Shown here: positions 16,589 to 25,124 of the stretch, in pieces
Numbering within the stretch: the first letter of the stretch is position 1
How the letters are laid out: every line of letters starts with the position of its first letter
Assembly: GCA_963849365.1 (NCBI GenBank)
Contig: CAWKHA010000001.1
Location: 186,001-250,000 of the forward strand
Reading direction: 5' to 3'
DNA from: CAVQCJ01 sp963849365
GTDB taxonomy: Bacteria; Actinomycetota; Actinomycetes; Prado026
Length of the DNA stretch: 64,000 nucleotides
Program-made: the position numbers and the translations under genes
Notes under the pieces: model-generated
Told to the model about the DNA's origin: nothing
Seen by the model: only the letters and a program-made list of their open reading frames with translations
Database searches by the model: none

Positions 16589-17985
16589 GCGTGGTGCGCC
16601 CGCAGGACCTCGTCGAACGGGCCCTGGCCGCCTCGACCGCCGACGGCTGCATCGTGGTCGCCCAGGAGACGAGCACCGTCAACCTGCGCTTCGCGGCGAA
16701 CACCCTGACAACGAACGGCGAGATGCGTGGCCGGTCCTTGACCGTCATCGCGACCGTCGACGGCGCCGAAGGCACGGCCAGCGGGATCCTGTCGCGCAGC
16801 AACGTCACGGTCGAGGCGGTGCAGTCCGTCGTCCGCGCGGCCGAGGACGCGGCCAGGGCGGCCGGTCCGGCCCAGGACGCCCGGCCGCTGCTGACGCCGG
16901 AGCAGGCGCCGCCGGCCACCGGGTGGGACGACCCGCCCGACGTCACGACCAGCGCTGTGCTGAGCGACTTCTCCCCCGAGCTGGGCGCGGTGTTCGCGCT
17001 GGCCAGGTCCGACGGGGTCGAGCTCTTCGGCTTCGCCGAGCACGACCTGTCGACCACGTACCTCGCGTCGTCGACCGGGCTGCGGCTGCGGCAGACGCAG
17101 CCGGCCGGGCGGGTCGAGGTGACCGGCAAGTCGCACGCGCGCAGCCGGTCCACGTACGTCGGGGAGGCCACGCGCGACTTCACCGACGTCGACGTGCCGA
17201 CGATGTACGCCGAGGTGACCCGGCGGCTCGGCTGGATGGAGCGCAGCATCGAGGTCGCCCCCGGCCGCCACGACACGATCCTGCCGCCGAACGCCGTCGG
17301 CGACCTGATGGTGGCGCTGTACTGGTCCGCCTCCGCGCGTGAGGCTTTCGACGGGCGCACGGTGTTCAGCCGGCCCGGCGGCGGCACCCGGGTCGGCGAG
17401 CGGCTGTGCGAGGTGCCGGTCGAGCTGTACAGCGACCCCGGCGACCCGAGGGTCGCGTGCGAGCCGTTCGTGCTGGCCACGGCGTCCGGTCCGTCGTCCT
17501 CGGTGTTCGACAACGGGCTGCCGCTGAGCCGGACCAGCTGGATCGCCGACGGATGCCTGGAGTCGCTGCTGCAGACGCGGGCGAGCGCCGACCTCACCGG
17601 GCTGCCGGTCACGCCGGGCATCGACAACCTGCTGATGCAGGTGCCGGGCGGCGGGGGCGACGTCGACGCGGTCGTGGCCGGCGTGCGCGGGCGCGCGTTG
17701 CTGGTGACCTGCCTGTGGTACATCCGCGACGTCGACCCGCAGACGCTGCTGCTGACCGGGCTCACCCGGGACGGCGTGCACGTCGTCGACGACGGAGAGG
17801 TGGTCGGCACCGCCACGAACTTCCGCTTCAACGAGAGCCCGGTCGACCTCCTCGGCCGGATCACCGCCGCCGGGGACGGGCGGCCGTGCCTGCCGCGGGA
17901 GTGGGGCGACTACTTCACCCGCGCTGTCATGCCGCCGCTGCTGGTCGAGGGGTTCAACATGTCGACCGTGAGCCCGGCCAGCTGA
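16585..17985 (+). CDS. TldD/PmbA family protein (TldE-like partner subunit)
   Basis: 466 aa starting at the ATGA overlap with tldD. Same fold family (AANTLTTNGEMRG near residue 33, GIDNLLMQVPGGGGDVD near 347) but without the HExxxH zinc motif, as expected for the non-catalytic TldE/PmbA subunit. Would form the heterodimer with the upstream product. Ends eleven bases from the convergent dodecin gene. Confidence 0.85.
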   Translation: MSVVRPQDLVERALAASTADGCIVVAQETSTVNLRFAANTLTTNGEMRGRSLTVIATVDGAEGTASGILSRSNVTVEAVQSVVRAAEDAARAAGPAQDARPLLTPEQAPPATGWDDPPDVTTSAVLSDFSPELGAVFALARSDGVELFGFAEHDLSTTYLASSTGLRLRQTQPAGRVEVTGKSHARSRSTYVGEATRDFTDVDVPTMYAEVTRRLGWMERSIEVAPGRHDTILPPNAVGDLMVALYWSASAREAFDGRTVFSRPGGGTRVGERLCEVPVELYSDPGDPRVACEPFVLATASGPSSSVFDNGLPLSRTSWIADGCLESLLQTRASADLTGLPVTPGIDNLLMQVPGGGGDVDAVVAGVRGRALLVTCLWYIRDVDPQTLLLTGLTRDGVHVVDDGEVVGTATNFRFNESPVDLLGRITAAGDGRPCLPREWGDYFTRAVMPPLLVEGFNMSTVSPAS

Positions 17986-17996
17986 CCGTCGCCGGC

Positions 17997-18209
17997 TCAG
18001 GTGTCCTCGAGCCGGAAACCCACCTTCATGCCCACCTGCACGTGCTCGACCTCGCCGTCGACGATCTGTCCGCGGATCTGGGTGACTTCGAACCAGTCCA
18101 GGTGGCGCAGCGTCTGGCCGGCCCTGGCGATGCCGTTGCGGATGGCGGCGTCCACGCCCTCGTCGCTCGTGCCGACGATCTCCGTCAGGCGGTAGGTGCG
18201 GTTGCTCAC
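17997..18209 (-). CDS. dodecin family protein
   Basis: 70 aa from GTG (SNRTYRLTEIVG follows), preceded by AGGAG six bases upstream. The sequence matches dodecin throughout: TYRLTEIVGTSDEGVDAA (4-21), a helix with RNGIARAGQTLRHLDWFEV (flavin-stacking Trp in DWFEV) and the C-terminal strand VGMKVGFRLED. Dodecins form dodecameric hollow spheres that bind FMN, riboflavin or CoA and buffer flavins. Very likely. Confidence 0.92.
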   Translation of the reverse strand: MSNRTYRLTEIVGTSDEGVDAAIRNGIARAGQTLRHLDWFEVTQIRGQIVDGEVEHVQVGMKVGFRLEDT

Positions 18210-18287
18210 GGTGGCTCCTGTTGGCTGCTCGGGTCCGGCCGGCGAATCGGGTCGGTCACCACAGGTGCCACCCGCGTGCAGGCACCG

Positions 18288-18293
18288 TACCGT
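18288..18293 (+). promoter_or_regulatory. -10 element of leaderless DUF3099 gene transcript
   Basis: TACCGT seven bases before the ATG at 18301, on the plus strand within the 91-base divergent dodecin/DUF3099 gap. Confidence 0.5.
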
Positions 18294-18300
18294 TGGCACC

Positions 18301-18621
18301 ATGCGGGCGGCCTGGAGGTCGGAGCCGGTCTACCGGATCACGGAGGCCCAGACCCCCCTGTCCGAGGACCAGCGCAACCGCACCCGGCGCTACCTGTGGT
18401 CGATGGGCATCCGCACCGTCTGCTTCCTGGGCGCCATCGCGGCGCACGGCCCGCTGCGCTGGGTCCTCATCCTCGCCGCGCTGGTGCTGCCCTGGGTGTC
18501 GGTGATCAGCGCGAACGCCGGCCGCGAGTGGGACCAGGACGCGCCGCCGCTCACCGTCCAGACGCCGGACCGGCCAGCGCTCGGCCCGGGTGACGCCCCG
18601 GACGGACCCGAGACCGGTTGA
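18301..18621 (+). CDS. DUF3099 family membrane protein
   Basis: 106 aa. A short N-terminal segment ITEAQTPLSEDQRNRTRRYL leads into two adjacent transmembrane helices (about 38-55 and 57-75: MGIRTVCFLGAIAAHG and WVLILAALVLPWVSVISAN), then a charged tail. This is the layout of DUF3099, a small actinobacterial family of unknown function. Divergent from dodecin and convergent with moaA across a 190-base gap. Confidence 0.75.
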   Translation: MRAAWRSEPVYRITEAQTPLSEDQRNRTRRYLWSMGIRTVCFLGAIAAHGPLRWVLILAALVLPWVSVISANAGREWDQDAPPLTVQTPDRPALGPGDAPDGPETG

Positions 18622-18747
18622 TCTCGGACACAGGATTCCGGAGCCTGACTGCACGTTCAGTCATCCCGGCGTTTCCACCGGTCTGGATGCGCTCCCATGG
18701 CATAATCCCCGGCTGACGCCGCGGTCCCCCGGTTGTGGCGTCACCCG

Positions 18748-18785
18748 CGATGCCGGGCGGCTATCCCCGTGGCCGTCCGGCATCG
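18748..18785. terminator. long hairpin between convergent DUF3099 and moaA genes
   Basis: CGATGCCGG (18748-18756) pairs with CCGGCATCG (18777-18785); the stem continues inward through a G-T pair into CGGC/GCCG, about 14 bp in all with a 10-base loop. It lies in the 190-base convergent gap and suits a bidirectional terminator. No poly-T tract. Confidence 0.5.
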
Positions 18786-18811
18786 CCCTTGCCGGGAGCC
18801 GGCGAGACCGG

Positions 18812-19798
18812 CTACCCGCCGATGGCCGACATCGGACGGGCCGGCTGCAAGAACGCCGGGTCGTTGATCCCGTGGCCGGCACGCTTGGCCCACAGCGCCG
18901 AGCGCATCAGCTCCCCCAGCGTCGCGTCGTCCGCGCCGGAGCGCAGCGCCGTGCGCAGGTCGGTCTCGTCGCGCGCGAACAGACAGTTGCGCACCTGGCC
19001 GTCGGCGGTGAGCCGCACCCGGTCGCAGGCGCCGCAGAACGGCCGCGTCACCGAGCCGATCACGCCCACCCGGCCCGGTCCGCCGTCGACGACCCAGGTC
19101 TCGGCCGGGGCGCTGCCGCGCACATCGTCCGGCTCGGGGTCGAGCTCGAACTCGGCCTTCAGCAGCGCCAGGATCTCGTCGGCGGTGACCATGCCGTCGC
19201 GGTCCCACCCGTGCTGGGCGTCCAGGGGCATCTGCTCGATGAACCGCATCTCGTAGCCGCGGTCCAGGCACCACCGCAGCAGGGCCGGCGCCTCGTCGTC
19301 GTTGACTCCGCGCATCAGCAGGGCGTTGACCTTCACCGGCGTGAGACCGACCGCTTCCGCGGCAGCCAGCCCGGCCACGACGTCGTCCAGCCGGTCCCGC
19401 TTGGTCAGCTCCACGAACCGCTTGCGGTCGACCGTGTCGAGGCTGACGTTGACCCGGTCCAGCCCCGCGTCGCGCAGCGGACGCGCCGTCCGCGCCAGCC
19501 CGATGCCGTTGGTCGTGAGGGAGATCTTCGGCCGGGCGGGTAGGGCCGACACCCGCTCGACGATCCCGACCAGACCCTTGCGCAGCAGGGGCTCGCCGCC
19601 GGTGAACCGCACCTCGGTGACTCCGAGCCCCACAGCCACCGAGACCAGCCGCACGACCTCGTCGTCCGTCAGCAGCTCGGGCGACGGCATCCAGTCCAGG
19701 CCTTCGGCCGGCATGCAGTACGCGCAGCGCAGGTTGCACCGGTCGGTCAACGACACCCGCAGGTCCGTCGCGACCCGGCCGAACGTGTCGACGAGCAC
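18812..19798 (-). CDS. moaA: GTP 3',8-cyclase MoaA
   Basis: 328 aa from GTG with GGGAGG upstream. Radical SAM motif CNLRCAYC (Cys21, 25, 28) binds the SAM-cleaving cluster; the MoaA-specific C-terminal cluster ligands are in FCGACDRVRLTADGQVRNC (about 250-270). N-terminal DTFGRVATDLRVSLTDR and RFTGGEPLLRKG are typical. It converts GTP to the cyclic intermediate of molybdenum cofactor synthesis together with MoaC. No other moa gene is in the window. A TACGAT element lies upstream on the minus strand. Confidence 0.95.
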   Translation of the reverse strand: MLVDTFGRVATDLRVSLTDRCNLRCAYCMPAEGLDWMPSPELLTDDEVVRLVSVAVGLGVTEVRFTGGEPLLRKGLVGIVERVSALPARPKISLTTNGIGLARTARPLRDAGLDRVNVSLDTVDRKRFVELTKRDRLDDVVAGLAAAEAVGLTPVKVNALLMRGVNDDEAPALLRWCLDRGYEMRFIEQMPLDAQHGWDRDGMVTADEILALLKAEFELDPEPDDVRGSAPAETWVVDGGPGRVGVIGSVTRPFCGACDRVRLTADGQVRNCLFARDETDLRTALRSGADDATLGELMRSALWAKRAGHGINDPAFLQPARPMSAIGG

Positions 19799-19856
19799 CC
19801 GACCTCCCAGGACCGACCGACGGTCTTCGGCATCGTAACCCGGGGTACCGTCGAGT

Positions 19857-20669
19857 GTGCTCGGCTTGCTGCGGCAGCGTCGTTGGCTGGGGTTCACCCT
19901 GCTCGCGGTCGTGTTCGTGCTGCTGTTCGCCCGCCTGTCCGTCTGGCAGGTCAGCCGCCTGCACGAGCGCCAGCGCGCCAACGACGTGGTCCGGGCCCAC
20001 CTGGCCGCGCCGGCGATGACGTACGCCGACCTGACCGCGCTCGCGGCCGCCGACCGCGCGTTCGCGACGCACCAGCAGTGGCGGACGGTTCGGCTGGACG
20101 GGCGCTGGGACGCCGCGCACCAGATGCTCGTGCGCAACCGGGGCAGCGACAGCGGCGACAACGGGTACGAGGTGGTCACCGCGCTGCTGCCCGCCGGCGG
20201 CGGGACCGCGCTGCTGGTCGACCGGGGCTGGGTCCCGGCCGGCAGCACGCCGGCGGCGCCGGACTCGGTGCCCGCGCCCCAGCCCGGACCGGTCACGGTG
20301 ACCGTCCGCCTGCAGCCGTCCGAGCCGGCCCGGCCGACCCACGGGCTGCCGCCCGGCCAGGTCTCCTCGATCAGCGCCGGCGACGTGGCCCGCGGCGACG
20401 GCTACCCGGTGCTGGACGGGTACGGCCTGCTGGTGTCGGAGACCCCGGTCCCGCCGACGGCGCCGCAGCTGCACGCCGGGCCGGTCCTGGACGACGGGCC
20501 GCACCTGTCCTACGCCGTGCAGTGGGTGCTCTTCGCGCTGGTGGCCGTCGGCGGCTGGTGGACCTTCCTGCGCCGCGAGGCCGAGGAGGCGGCCGGGACC
20601 TCCGGCGGCGGCGACGCTCCCGGCGAAGCCGGCAGGCCGGACAAGGCGCCGACCGCGGCCGGCGGCTGA
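19857..20669 (+). CDS. SURF1 family protein
   Basis: 270 aa from GTG. An N-terminal helix (GFTLLAVVFVLLFARLSVWQ) and a C-terminal helix (YAVQWVLFALVAVGGWWTF, about 220-238) enclose an extracytoplasmic domain with GRWDAAHQMLVRNRG and LLVDRGWVP, the usual SURF1 features. SURF1 helps assemble the haem a-containing cytochrome oxidase, which fits ctaA and ctaB elsewhere in the window. The C-terminal tail after 240 is Ala/Gly-rich. Starts 58 bases from divergent moaA; TACCGT is five bases upstream of GTG. Confidence 0.88.
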   Translation: MLGLLRQRRWLGFTLLAVVFVLLFARLSVWQVSRLHERQRANDVVRAHLAAPAMTYADLTALAAADRAFATHQQWRTVRLDGRWDAAHQMLVRNRGSDSGDNGYEVVTALLPAGGGTALLVDRGWVPAGSTPAAPDSVPAPQPGPVTVTVRLQPSEPARPTHGLPPGQVSSISAGDVARGDGYPVLDGYGLLVSETPVPPTAPQLHAGPVLDDGPHLSYAVQWVLFALVAVGGWWTFLRREAEEAAGTSGGGDAPGEAGRPDKAPTAAGG

Positions 20670-20681
20670 CACGATGCGGGC

Positions 20682-21437
20682 ATGGACCTCGGCCTGGACG
20701 GCTCCGTCTTCATCGTCAGCGGTGGTAGCCGTGGGCTCGGGCTGGCGGCCGCGCGGATGCTGGTCGCGGAGGGGGCGCGGGTCCTGGTCTCCGGGCGCGA
20801 CGGGCACGCCGTCCTGGCCGCCTCGTCGCAGCTGCGCACCGACCGCGCGATCGGCATCGCGGCGGACAACGCGGACCCCGCCGCTGCCGAGCGGCTGGTC
20901 GCGGCCGCGGTGGCCAGGTTCGGGCGGCTCGACGGCGCGCTGATCAGCGTCGGCGGTCCTGCGCCGGGCCGGGTCGACCAGGTCGACGACGGTATGTGGC
21001 GGGCCGCGTTCGAGTCCGTGTTCCTCGGCTCGCTGCGCCTGGCCAGGGCGGTCGCGAGCCAGCTCCCGCCCCGCGGCGGGTCGATCGCCTTCGTGCTCTC
21101 CACCTCCGTCCGCGAGCCGCTGCCCGGCCTGGCCCTGTCCAACGGGCTGCGGCCCGGCCTGGCGATGGTGGCCAAGGAGCTGTCCGAAGAGCTCGGCCCG
21201 CGCAACATCCGGGTGAACGGCCTGCTGCCGGGCCGGATCGGCACCGAGCGGCTCCAGGCGCTGGAGGCGGGCCGCAGCCAGGCCCAGACCGACGCGGCGC
21301 GGGCGGCCATCCCGCTGGGCCGCGACGGGACCCCGGACGAGTTCGCCCGGGTCGCGGCCTTCGTGCTGTCGCCCGCCGCTTCCTACCTCACCGGCGCGAT
21401 GGTCGCGGTCGACGGGGGCGCCACCCGAGGGCTCTGA
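20682..21437 (+). CDS. SDR family oxidoreductase with atypical active site
   Basis: 251 aa. Rossmann start FIVSGGSRGLGLAAARML (about 9-26) and C-terminal NGLLPGRIGTERLQALE match short-chain dehydrogenases. The usual Tyr-x3-Lys site is not intact: the STSVREPLPGLALSNGL region (about 140-156) has Ser-Asn-Gly-Leu where Tyr is expected, as in a known SDR-like subgroup annotated as BKR-like without a perfect catalytic set. Function therefore uncertain: reductase with altered chemistry, or non-catalytic. Twelve bases after SURF1. Confidence 0.78.
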   Translation: MDLGLDGSVFIVSGGSRGLGLAAARMLVAEGARVLVSGRDGHAVLAASSQLRTDRAIGIAADNADPAAAERLVAAAVARFGRLDGALISVGGPAPGRVDQVDDGMWRAAFESVFLGSLRLARAVASQLPPRGGSIAFVLSTSVREPLPGLALSNGLRPGLAMVAKELSEELGPRNIRVNGLLPGRIGTERLQALEAGRSQAQTDAARAAIPLGRDGTPDEFARVAAFVLSPAASYLTGAMVAVDGGATRGL

Positions 21438-21464
21438 GCCCGCGCGCACGTGGCCCGCGGCTCA
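21435..21464. terminator. bidirectional hairpin containing both stop codons
   Basis: TGAGCCCGCG (from 21435) pairs with CGCGGCTCA (21456-21464), nine base pairs with one bulged C. The TGA of the rightward SDR and the TGA of the leftward ABC gene sit in the two arms. Confidence 0.5.
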
Positions 21465-23333
21465 GGCCGGCGCCTCCTGGCCCTCGAACTGCGTGCGGTA
21501 CAGGTCGGCGTACAGGCCCTCGGCCGCGAGCAGCTCGCCGTGCGTCCCCCGCTCGACGACGCGGCCCCCGTCGACGACCAGGATCTGGTCGGCGTCCCGG
21601 ACGGTCGAAAGACGGTGCGCGATGACCAGCGAGGTGCGCCCGGACAGGGCCGTCGCCAGCGCCCGCTGCACGGCAGCCTCCGACTCGGAGTCCAGGTGGG
21701 CCGTCGCCTCGTCCAGGACGACGATGCTCGGGGCCTTGAGGAGCAGGCGGGCGATCGCGAGCCGCTGCTTCTCGCCGCCGGACAGCCGGTAGCCACGGTC
21801 GCCGACCACCGTGTCCAGCCCGTCCGGGAGGCCGGCCACGAGGTCCCCGATGTGCGCGGCGCGGACGGCTCCGGACAGCTCGTCGTCGGTGGCGTCCGGC
21901 CTGGCGTACAGGAGGTTGGCCCGGATCGTGTCGTGGAACATGTGCGCGTCCTGGGTGACGACCCCGATCGCGTGGTGCAGCGACTCCTGGGTGACGTCGC
22001 GGACGTCCCGCCCGCCCACCAGGACCGCGCCGGCGGTCACGTCGTACAGCCGGGAGACCAGCGCGGTGATCGTCGTCTTGCCGGCCCCCGACGGGCCGAC
22101 GAGGGCGACCATACGGCCGGCCCCCACCGAGAACGTGACACCGTTCAGCACCGCCTGCGAGGGCGTCGCGTCGAGCACCGCCACGGACTCCAGCGACGCG
22201 AGTGACACCTCGTCGGCCGACGGGTAGCCGAACACGACGTCGCGGAACTCCACGGTGTCCGCGCCCGGCGCGAGCTCGACGGCGCCCGGCCTGTCGTCGA
22301 CCATCGGCGGCAGGTCGAGCACCTCGAAGACACGCTCGAAGGAGACCAGGGCGGTCATCACGTCGACCTGCACGTTCGACAGCGAGGTCAGCGGGCCGTA
22401 CAGCTGCCGGAGCAGGGCCGCCAGCGCGACCAGGGTGCCCACCTCGAGCGTGCCCTGGATCGCGAGCAGGCCGCCCAGCCCGTAGACCAGGGCGGTCGCC
22501 AGCGACGCGACCAGGATCAGCGCCGAGAAGAAGATGCGGCTGTACAGCGCCGAGGTGATGCCGATGTCGCGGACGCGGCCCGCCTTGCCGCGGAACTGGC
22601 CCGACTCGTCGTCGAACCGGCCGAAGATCTTCACCAGCAGCGCGCCCGCCACGTTGAAACGCTCGGTCATCGTCTGGCTCATCGCAGCGTTGAGCTGCAT
22701 CGACTCCCGCGTGATCGCCGCCAGGCGGGCACCGACCCAGCGCGCCGGCAGGATGAACAGCGGGAGCAGCACCAGCGCCACCAGCGTGATCTGCCACGAG
22801 AGCAGGAGCATCGTCACCAGGACGAGCACCAGCGACACGACGTTGGAGACCACCGACGAGAGCGTCGAGGTGAACGCCTGCTGGGCGCCGACGACGTCGC
22901 TGTTCAGCCGTGAGACCAGCGAGCCGGTCTGCGTACGCGTGAAGAAGGCGACCGGCATGCGCTGCACGTGGTCGAACACCCGCGTGCGGAGGTCGAAGAT
23001 CAGGCCTTCGCCGATCCGGGCCGAGTAGAACCGGCCGATCAGCGTGACGACGGTGTCGAACACGGCCACGGCGGCCAGCGCGACGGCGGTCCAGATCACG
23101 ACCGAGGTGTTCTGCTTGCCCACACCGTCGTCGATGATCACCTTGAAGAGCAGCGGGGTGACGACCACGGTCAGCGCGTCGAGCACCACGGTCACCAGGA
23201 ACGCGGCGATCGACCCGCGGTACGGGCGGGCGAAGCCGATGATCCGCTTGGTGGTCCCGGGCTTGAGCCGCTTCTTCACGTCCTGGTCACGGGTGAAGGA
23301 GCGGTAGTGGCTCCACGGGTTGGACATCGACAT
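21462..23333 (-). CDS. ABC exporter, fused membrane and ATPase domains (MsbA/Lmr type)
   Basis: 623 aa. Six transmembrane helices in the N-terminal half (about 30-320) with the exporter motifs GLIFDLRTRVFDHVQRMP and TRTQTGSLVSRLNSDV, then the nucleotide-binding domain: Walker A GPSGAGKTT (about 412-420), signature LSGGEKQRLAIARLL (about 514), Walker B SIVVLDEATAHLD (about 531) and switch His in IAHRLSTV. A homodimeric half-transporter exporting a drug or lipid; the substrate is unknown. A 30-aa insertion between coupling helices and the ATPase (about 360-390) is unremarkable. Single gene. Confidence 0.88.
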   Translation of the reverse strand: MSMSNPWSHYRSFTRDQDVKKRLKPGTTKRIIGFARPYRGSIAAFLVTVVLDALTVVVTPLLFKVIIDDGVGKQNTSVVIWTAVALAAVAVFDTVVTLIGRFYSARIGEGLIFDLRTRVFDHVQRMPVAFFTRTQTGSLVSRLNSDVVGAQQAFTSTLSSVVSNVVSLVLVLVTMLLLSWQITLVALVLLPLFILPARWVGARLAAITRESMQLNAAMSQTMTERFNVAGALLVKIFGRFDDESGQFRGKAGRVRDIGITSALYSRIFFSALILVASLATALVYGLGGLLAIQGTLEVGTLVALAALLRQLYGPLTSLSNVQVDVMTALVSFERVFEVLDLPPMVDDRPGAVELAPGADTVEFRDVVFGYPSADEVSLASLESVAVLDATPSQAVLNGVTFSVGAGRMVALVGPSGAGKTTITALVSRLYDVTAGAVLVGGRDVRDVTQESLHHAIGVVTQDAHMFHDTIRANLLYARPDATDDELSGAVRAAHIGDLVAGLPDGLDTVVGDRGYRLSGGEKQRLAIARLLLKAPSIVVLDEATAHLDSESEAAVQRALATALSGRTSLVIAHRLSTVRDADQILVVDGGRVVERGTHGELLAAEGLYADLYRTQFEGQEAPA

Positions 23334-23381
23334 GCGACGGGGGGCTCCGGTTCTTCCTGGGTGCTTGCCGCGGGGGGAACG

Positions 23382-24227
23382 TCAGCTCACAGTCTGGCTG
23401 TTCCCGCCGACACCCGACGCCGGCGCGCCGCCCTGACCGGCCGGGCCGGCCCGGGCGACGAGCCCGGCCAGCTCGGCCAGCCGGCCCGCCTGCTCGGCGC
23501 GCTCGGCCGCAAGCTGGGCGGCGTGGTCCCTCCCGCGGGCGTCCCGCAGCAGCCGCTTGGTGGCCCGGACCGCGCCGACCGGGGCCACGCACAGAGCTGC
23601 GACCAGCTCCTCGGTCGCGGCGGCCAGCCCGTGGAGCGGGACGGCTCGCTGCGCCAGGCCGCGCTCGACCGCCTCGGGTGCCTCCATCCAGCGGCCGGTC
23701 ACGCACAGCTCCAGGGCCACCGGGTAGCCCACGATCTGCACCAGCGGCTGGGTGCCGCCGAGGTCGGGTACCAGGCCCAGCGCCGGCTCGCGCATGCAGA
23801 AGCGGGCGTCGTCCGCCACCAACCTCAGGTCGCAGGCCAGCGCCAGCTGGAACCCGGCCCCGACCGCGTGCCCCTGCACGGCGGCGAGAGAGACGAACCG
23901 GTCGCTGCGCAACCACGTGAAGGCGTGCTGGAAGCGCGCGATCGCCGCGTCCAGCCGGTCGGCCGGCATCCCGGCCAGGTCGGCCAGCGACGGCTCTCCC
24001 GGGATGCCTTCCGGGGTGAACATCCGGCGGTCCAGCCCGGCCGAGAACGACGGCCCGTCGGCGTCGACGACGACGACGCGGACCTCGTCCGGGAACCCGC
24101 CGGGCAGCGCCGCCAGCGCGTCCCACAGGCGTGGGGTCTGCGCGTTGCGGTGGGCTGCGTCGGTCAGGGTGACGCGCGCGACCGCTCCGTCGACCTGGAC
24201 GCGCAGGCCGACGGGAGCCGCCGTCAC
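23382..24227 (-). CDS. enoyl-CoA hydratase/isomerase family protein
   Basis: 281 aa, GTG start two bases after the upstream HTH gene. Crotonase fold: VVVVDADGPSFSAGLDRRMF (oxyanion-hole part, about 50-70), AAVQGHAVGAGFQLALACDL (about 118-137) and ALGLVPDLGGTQPLVQIVG (about 150-168). It would hydrate or isomerise an enoyl-CoA; the catalytic Glu pair is not obvious, with Asp at the second position (LVPDLGG), so isomerase or other crotonase chemistry is possible. The C-terminal 45 residues are helical and Ala-rich. Operon with the small HTH protein is notable. Confidence 0.8.
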   Translation of the reverse strand: MTAAPVGLRVQVDGAVARVTLTDAAHRNAQTPRLWDALAALPGGFPDEVRVVVVDADGPSFSAGLDRRMFTPEGIPGEPSLADLAGMPADRLDAAIARFQHAFTWLRSDRFVSLAAVQGHAVGAGFQLALACDLRLVADDARFCMREPALGLVPDLGGTQPLVQIVGYPVALELCVTGRWMEAPEAVERGLAQRAVPLHGLAAATEELVAALCVAPVGAVRATKRLLRDARGRDHAAQLAAERAEQAGRLAELAGLVARAGPAGQGGAPASGVGGNSQTVS

Positions 24228-24229
24228 CG

Positions 24230-24439
24230 CTACTTCTTCTTACCCCGGGTGGCGCCGCCACGGCCACGCAGAGCGGCACCGGACTCGTTGAGGATCCGGT
24301 GCACGAATCCGTACGAGCGCCCGGTCGACGAGGCGAGGGCCCGGATGCTGACCCCCGACTCGTACTTCTTCTTCAGGTCGGTGGCGAGCTTGTCGCGCTC
24401 GGCACCGGTGACCCGGCGCCCCTTGGTCAGATCAGCCAC
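24230..24439 (-). CDS. small helix-turn-helix domain protein
   Basis: 69 aa from GTG (ADLTKGRRVTGAERD follows), with AAGGAGG six to seven bases upstream. The core SGVSIRALASSTGRSYGFVHRIL (split here: SGVSIRALASSTGR then SYGFVHRIL) is a helix-turn-helix; the C-terminus GGATRGKKK is basic. This is a strongly conserved actinobacterial DNA-binding-like protein of unknown target that I recognise by its sequence style. It is translated two bases before the enoyl-CoA hydratase gene, so may share its control. An upstream ATG would add only a few residues and lacks the SD. Confidence 0.85.
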   Translation of the reverse strand: MADLTKGRRVTGAERDKLATDLKKKYESGVSIRALASSTGRSYGFVHRILNESGAALRGRGGATRGKKK

Positions 24440-24572
24440 GAGGTCCCTCCTTCGGTGCGGGCTCTGGCGAGACATGATCACTCAACTCTGGTCGTCCGGC
24501 TACTGCAAGGGGGTCGGCGGTGGGAGCATGCAGCCGAGCGGTCTAGTGCCGCGCGGCACGCGGGAGGGCGAC

Positions 24573-25124
24573 ATGCAGGACGCGCCGTACGTTCCGTCCA
24601 GCCGGCTCGAGAAGGTCCCGCCCAGCACCGGTGCCTACCTCACGTGGTGGGCCATGGACGCGGTGGTCGCGGGGTTCGTGTTCGTCGGGACGCTCCTGTG
24701 CGCGGCGTTCGTGCTCTCGGCCTGGGCGCTGCACCCCGGCGACGGCGAGCTCTTCGCCCGGCTGGACACCTGGGCTGTGTGGCTCGCGGTCGGAGTCGGC
24801 TACGTCGCCGCGGTCGCCGTCCTCTCGGTGGGCAAGGACCACCGCAGCCCCGGCCAGAACCTGGCGGAGGTGAGGACCGACGACATGGCCGGTCGGCCGG
24901 CCCGGCTGGGGCGACGGGCCCTGCGCGCCGCGCTGGTGCTGGCGCTGCTGCTCGGTCTTGCGGCGGTGCACTGGCTGCTGGCCGTGGCTGGAGTGCTCGC
25001 CCTGCTGGCGGTCGGCCTGCTCACACCGCAACGGCGCGGTCTGTGTACCCGGCTGGCCGGCCTGCGGGACTACCAGACCGACCTGGTACAGGTCAGGCAG
25101 GGGCGAACATCTCCTCTGCGATGA
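24573..25124 (+). CDS. RDD-like membrane protein
   Basis: 183 aa from ATG with GGGAGGG six bases upstream. Four hydrophobic segments: about 22-50 (ending with ALHPGDG), 58-75, 108-122 and 124-138. The pattern TGAYLTWWAMDAVVAGFVF followed by GKDHRSPGQNLAEVR looks like a divergent RDD domain. Its final 32 bases overlap, tail to tail, the end of the convergent PIG-L gene (25093-25124), affecting the C-terminal ten residues. Function unknown. Confidence 0.65.
   Translation: MQDAPYVPSSRLEKVPPSTGAYLTWWAMDAVVAGFVFVGTLLCAAFVLSAWALHPGDGELFARLDTWAVWLAVGVGYVAAVAVLSVGKDHRSPGQNLAEVRTDDMAGRPARLGRRALRAALVLALLLGLAAVHWLLAVAGVLALLAVGLLTPQRRGLCTRLAGLRDYQTDLVQVRQGRTSPLR

Noticed and set aside
18741..21449. A 900-codon open frame on the minus strand overlapping moaA, SURF1 and SDR
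   Set aside because: It is a non-coding read of several recognisable genes in other frames; moaA on the same strand in another frame has all its cysteines.
24440..24572. Extra gene in the gap upstream of the RDD-like protein
   Set aside because: An ATG at 24528 in the same frame extends the protein by 15 residues, but the GGGAGGG ribosome site sits before 24573; no separate gene is supported.
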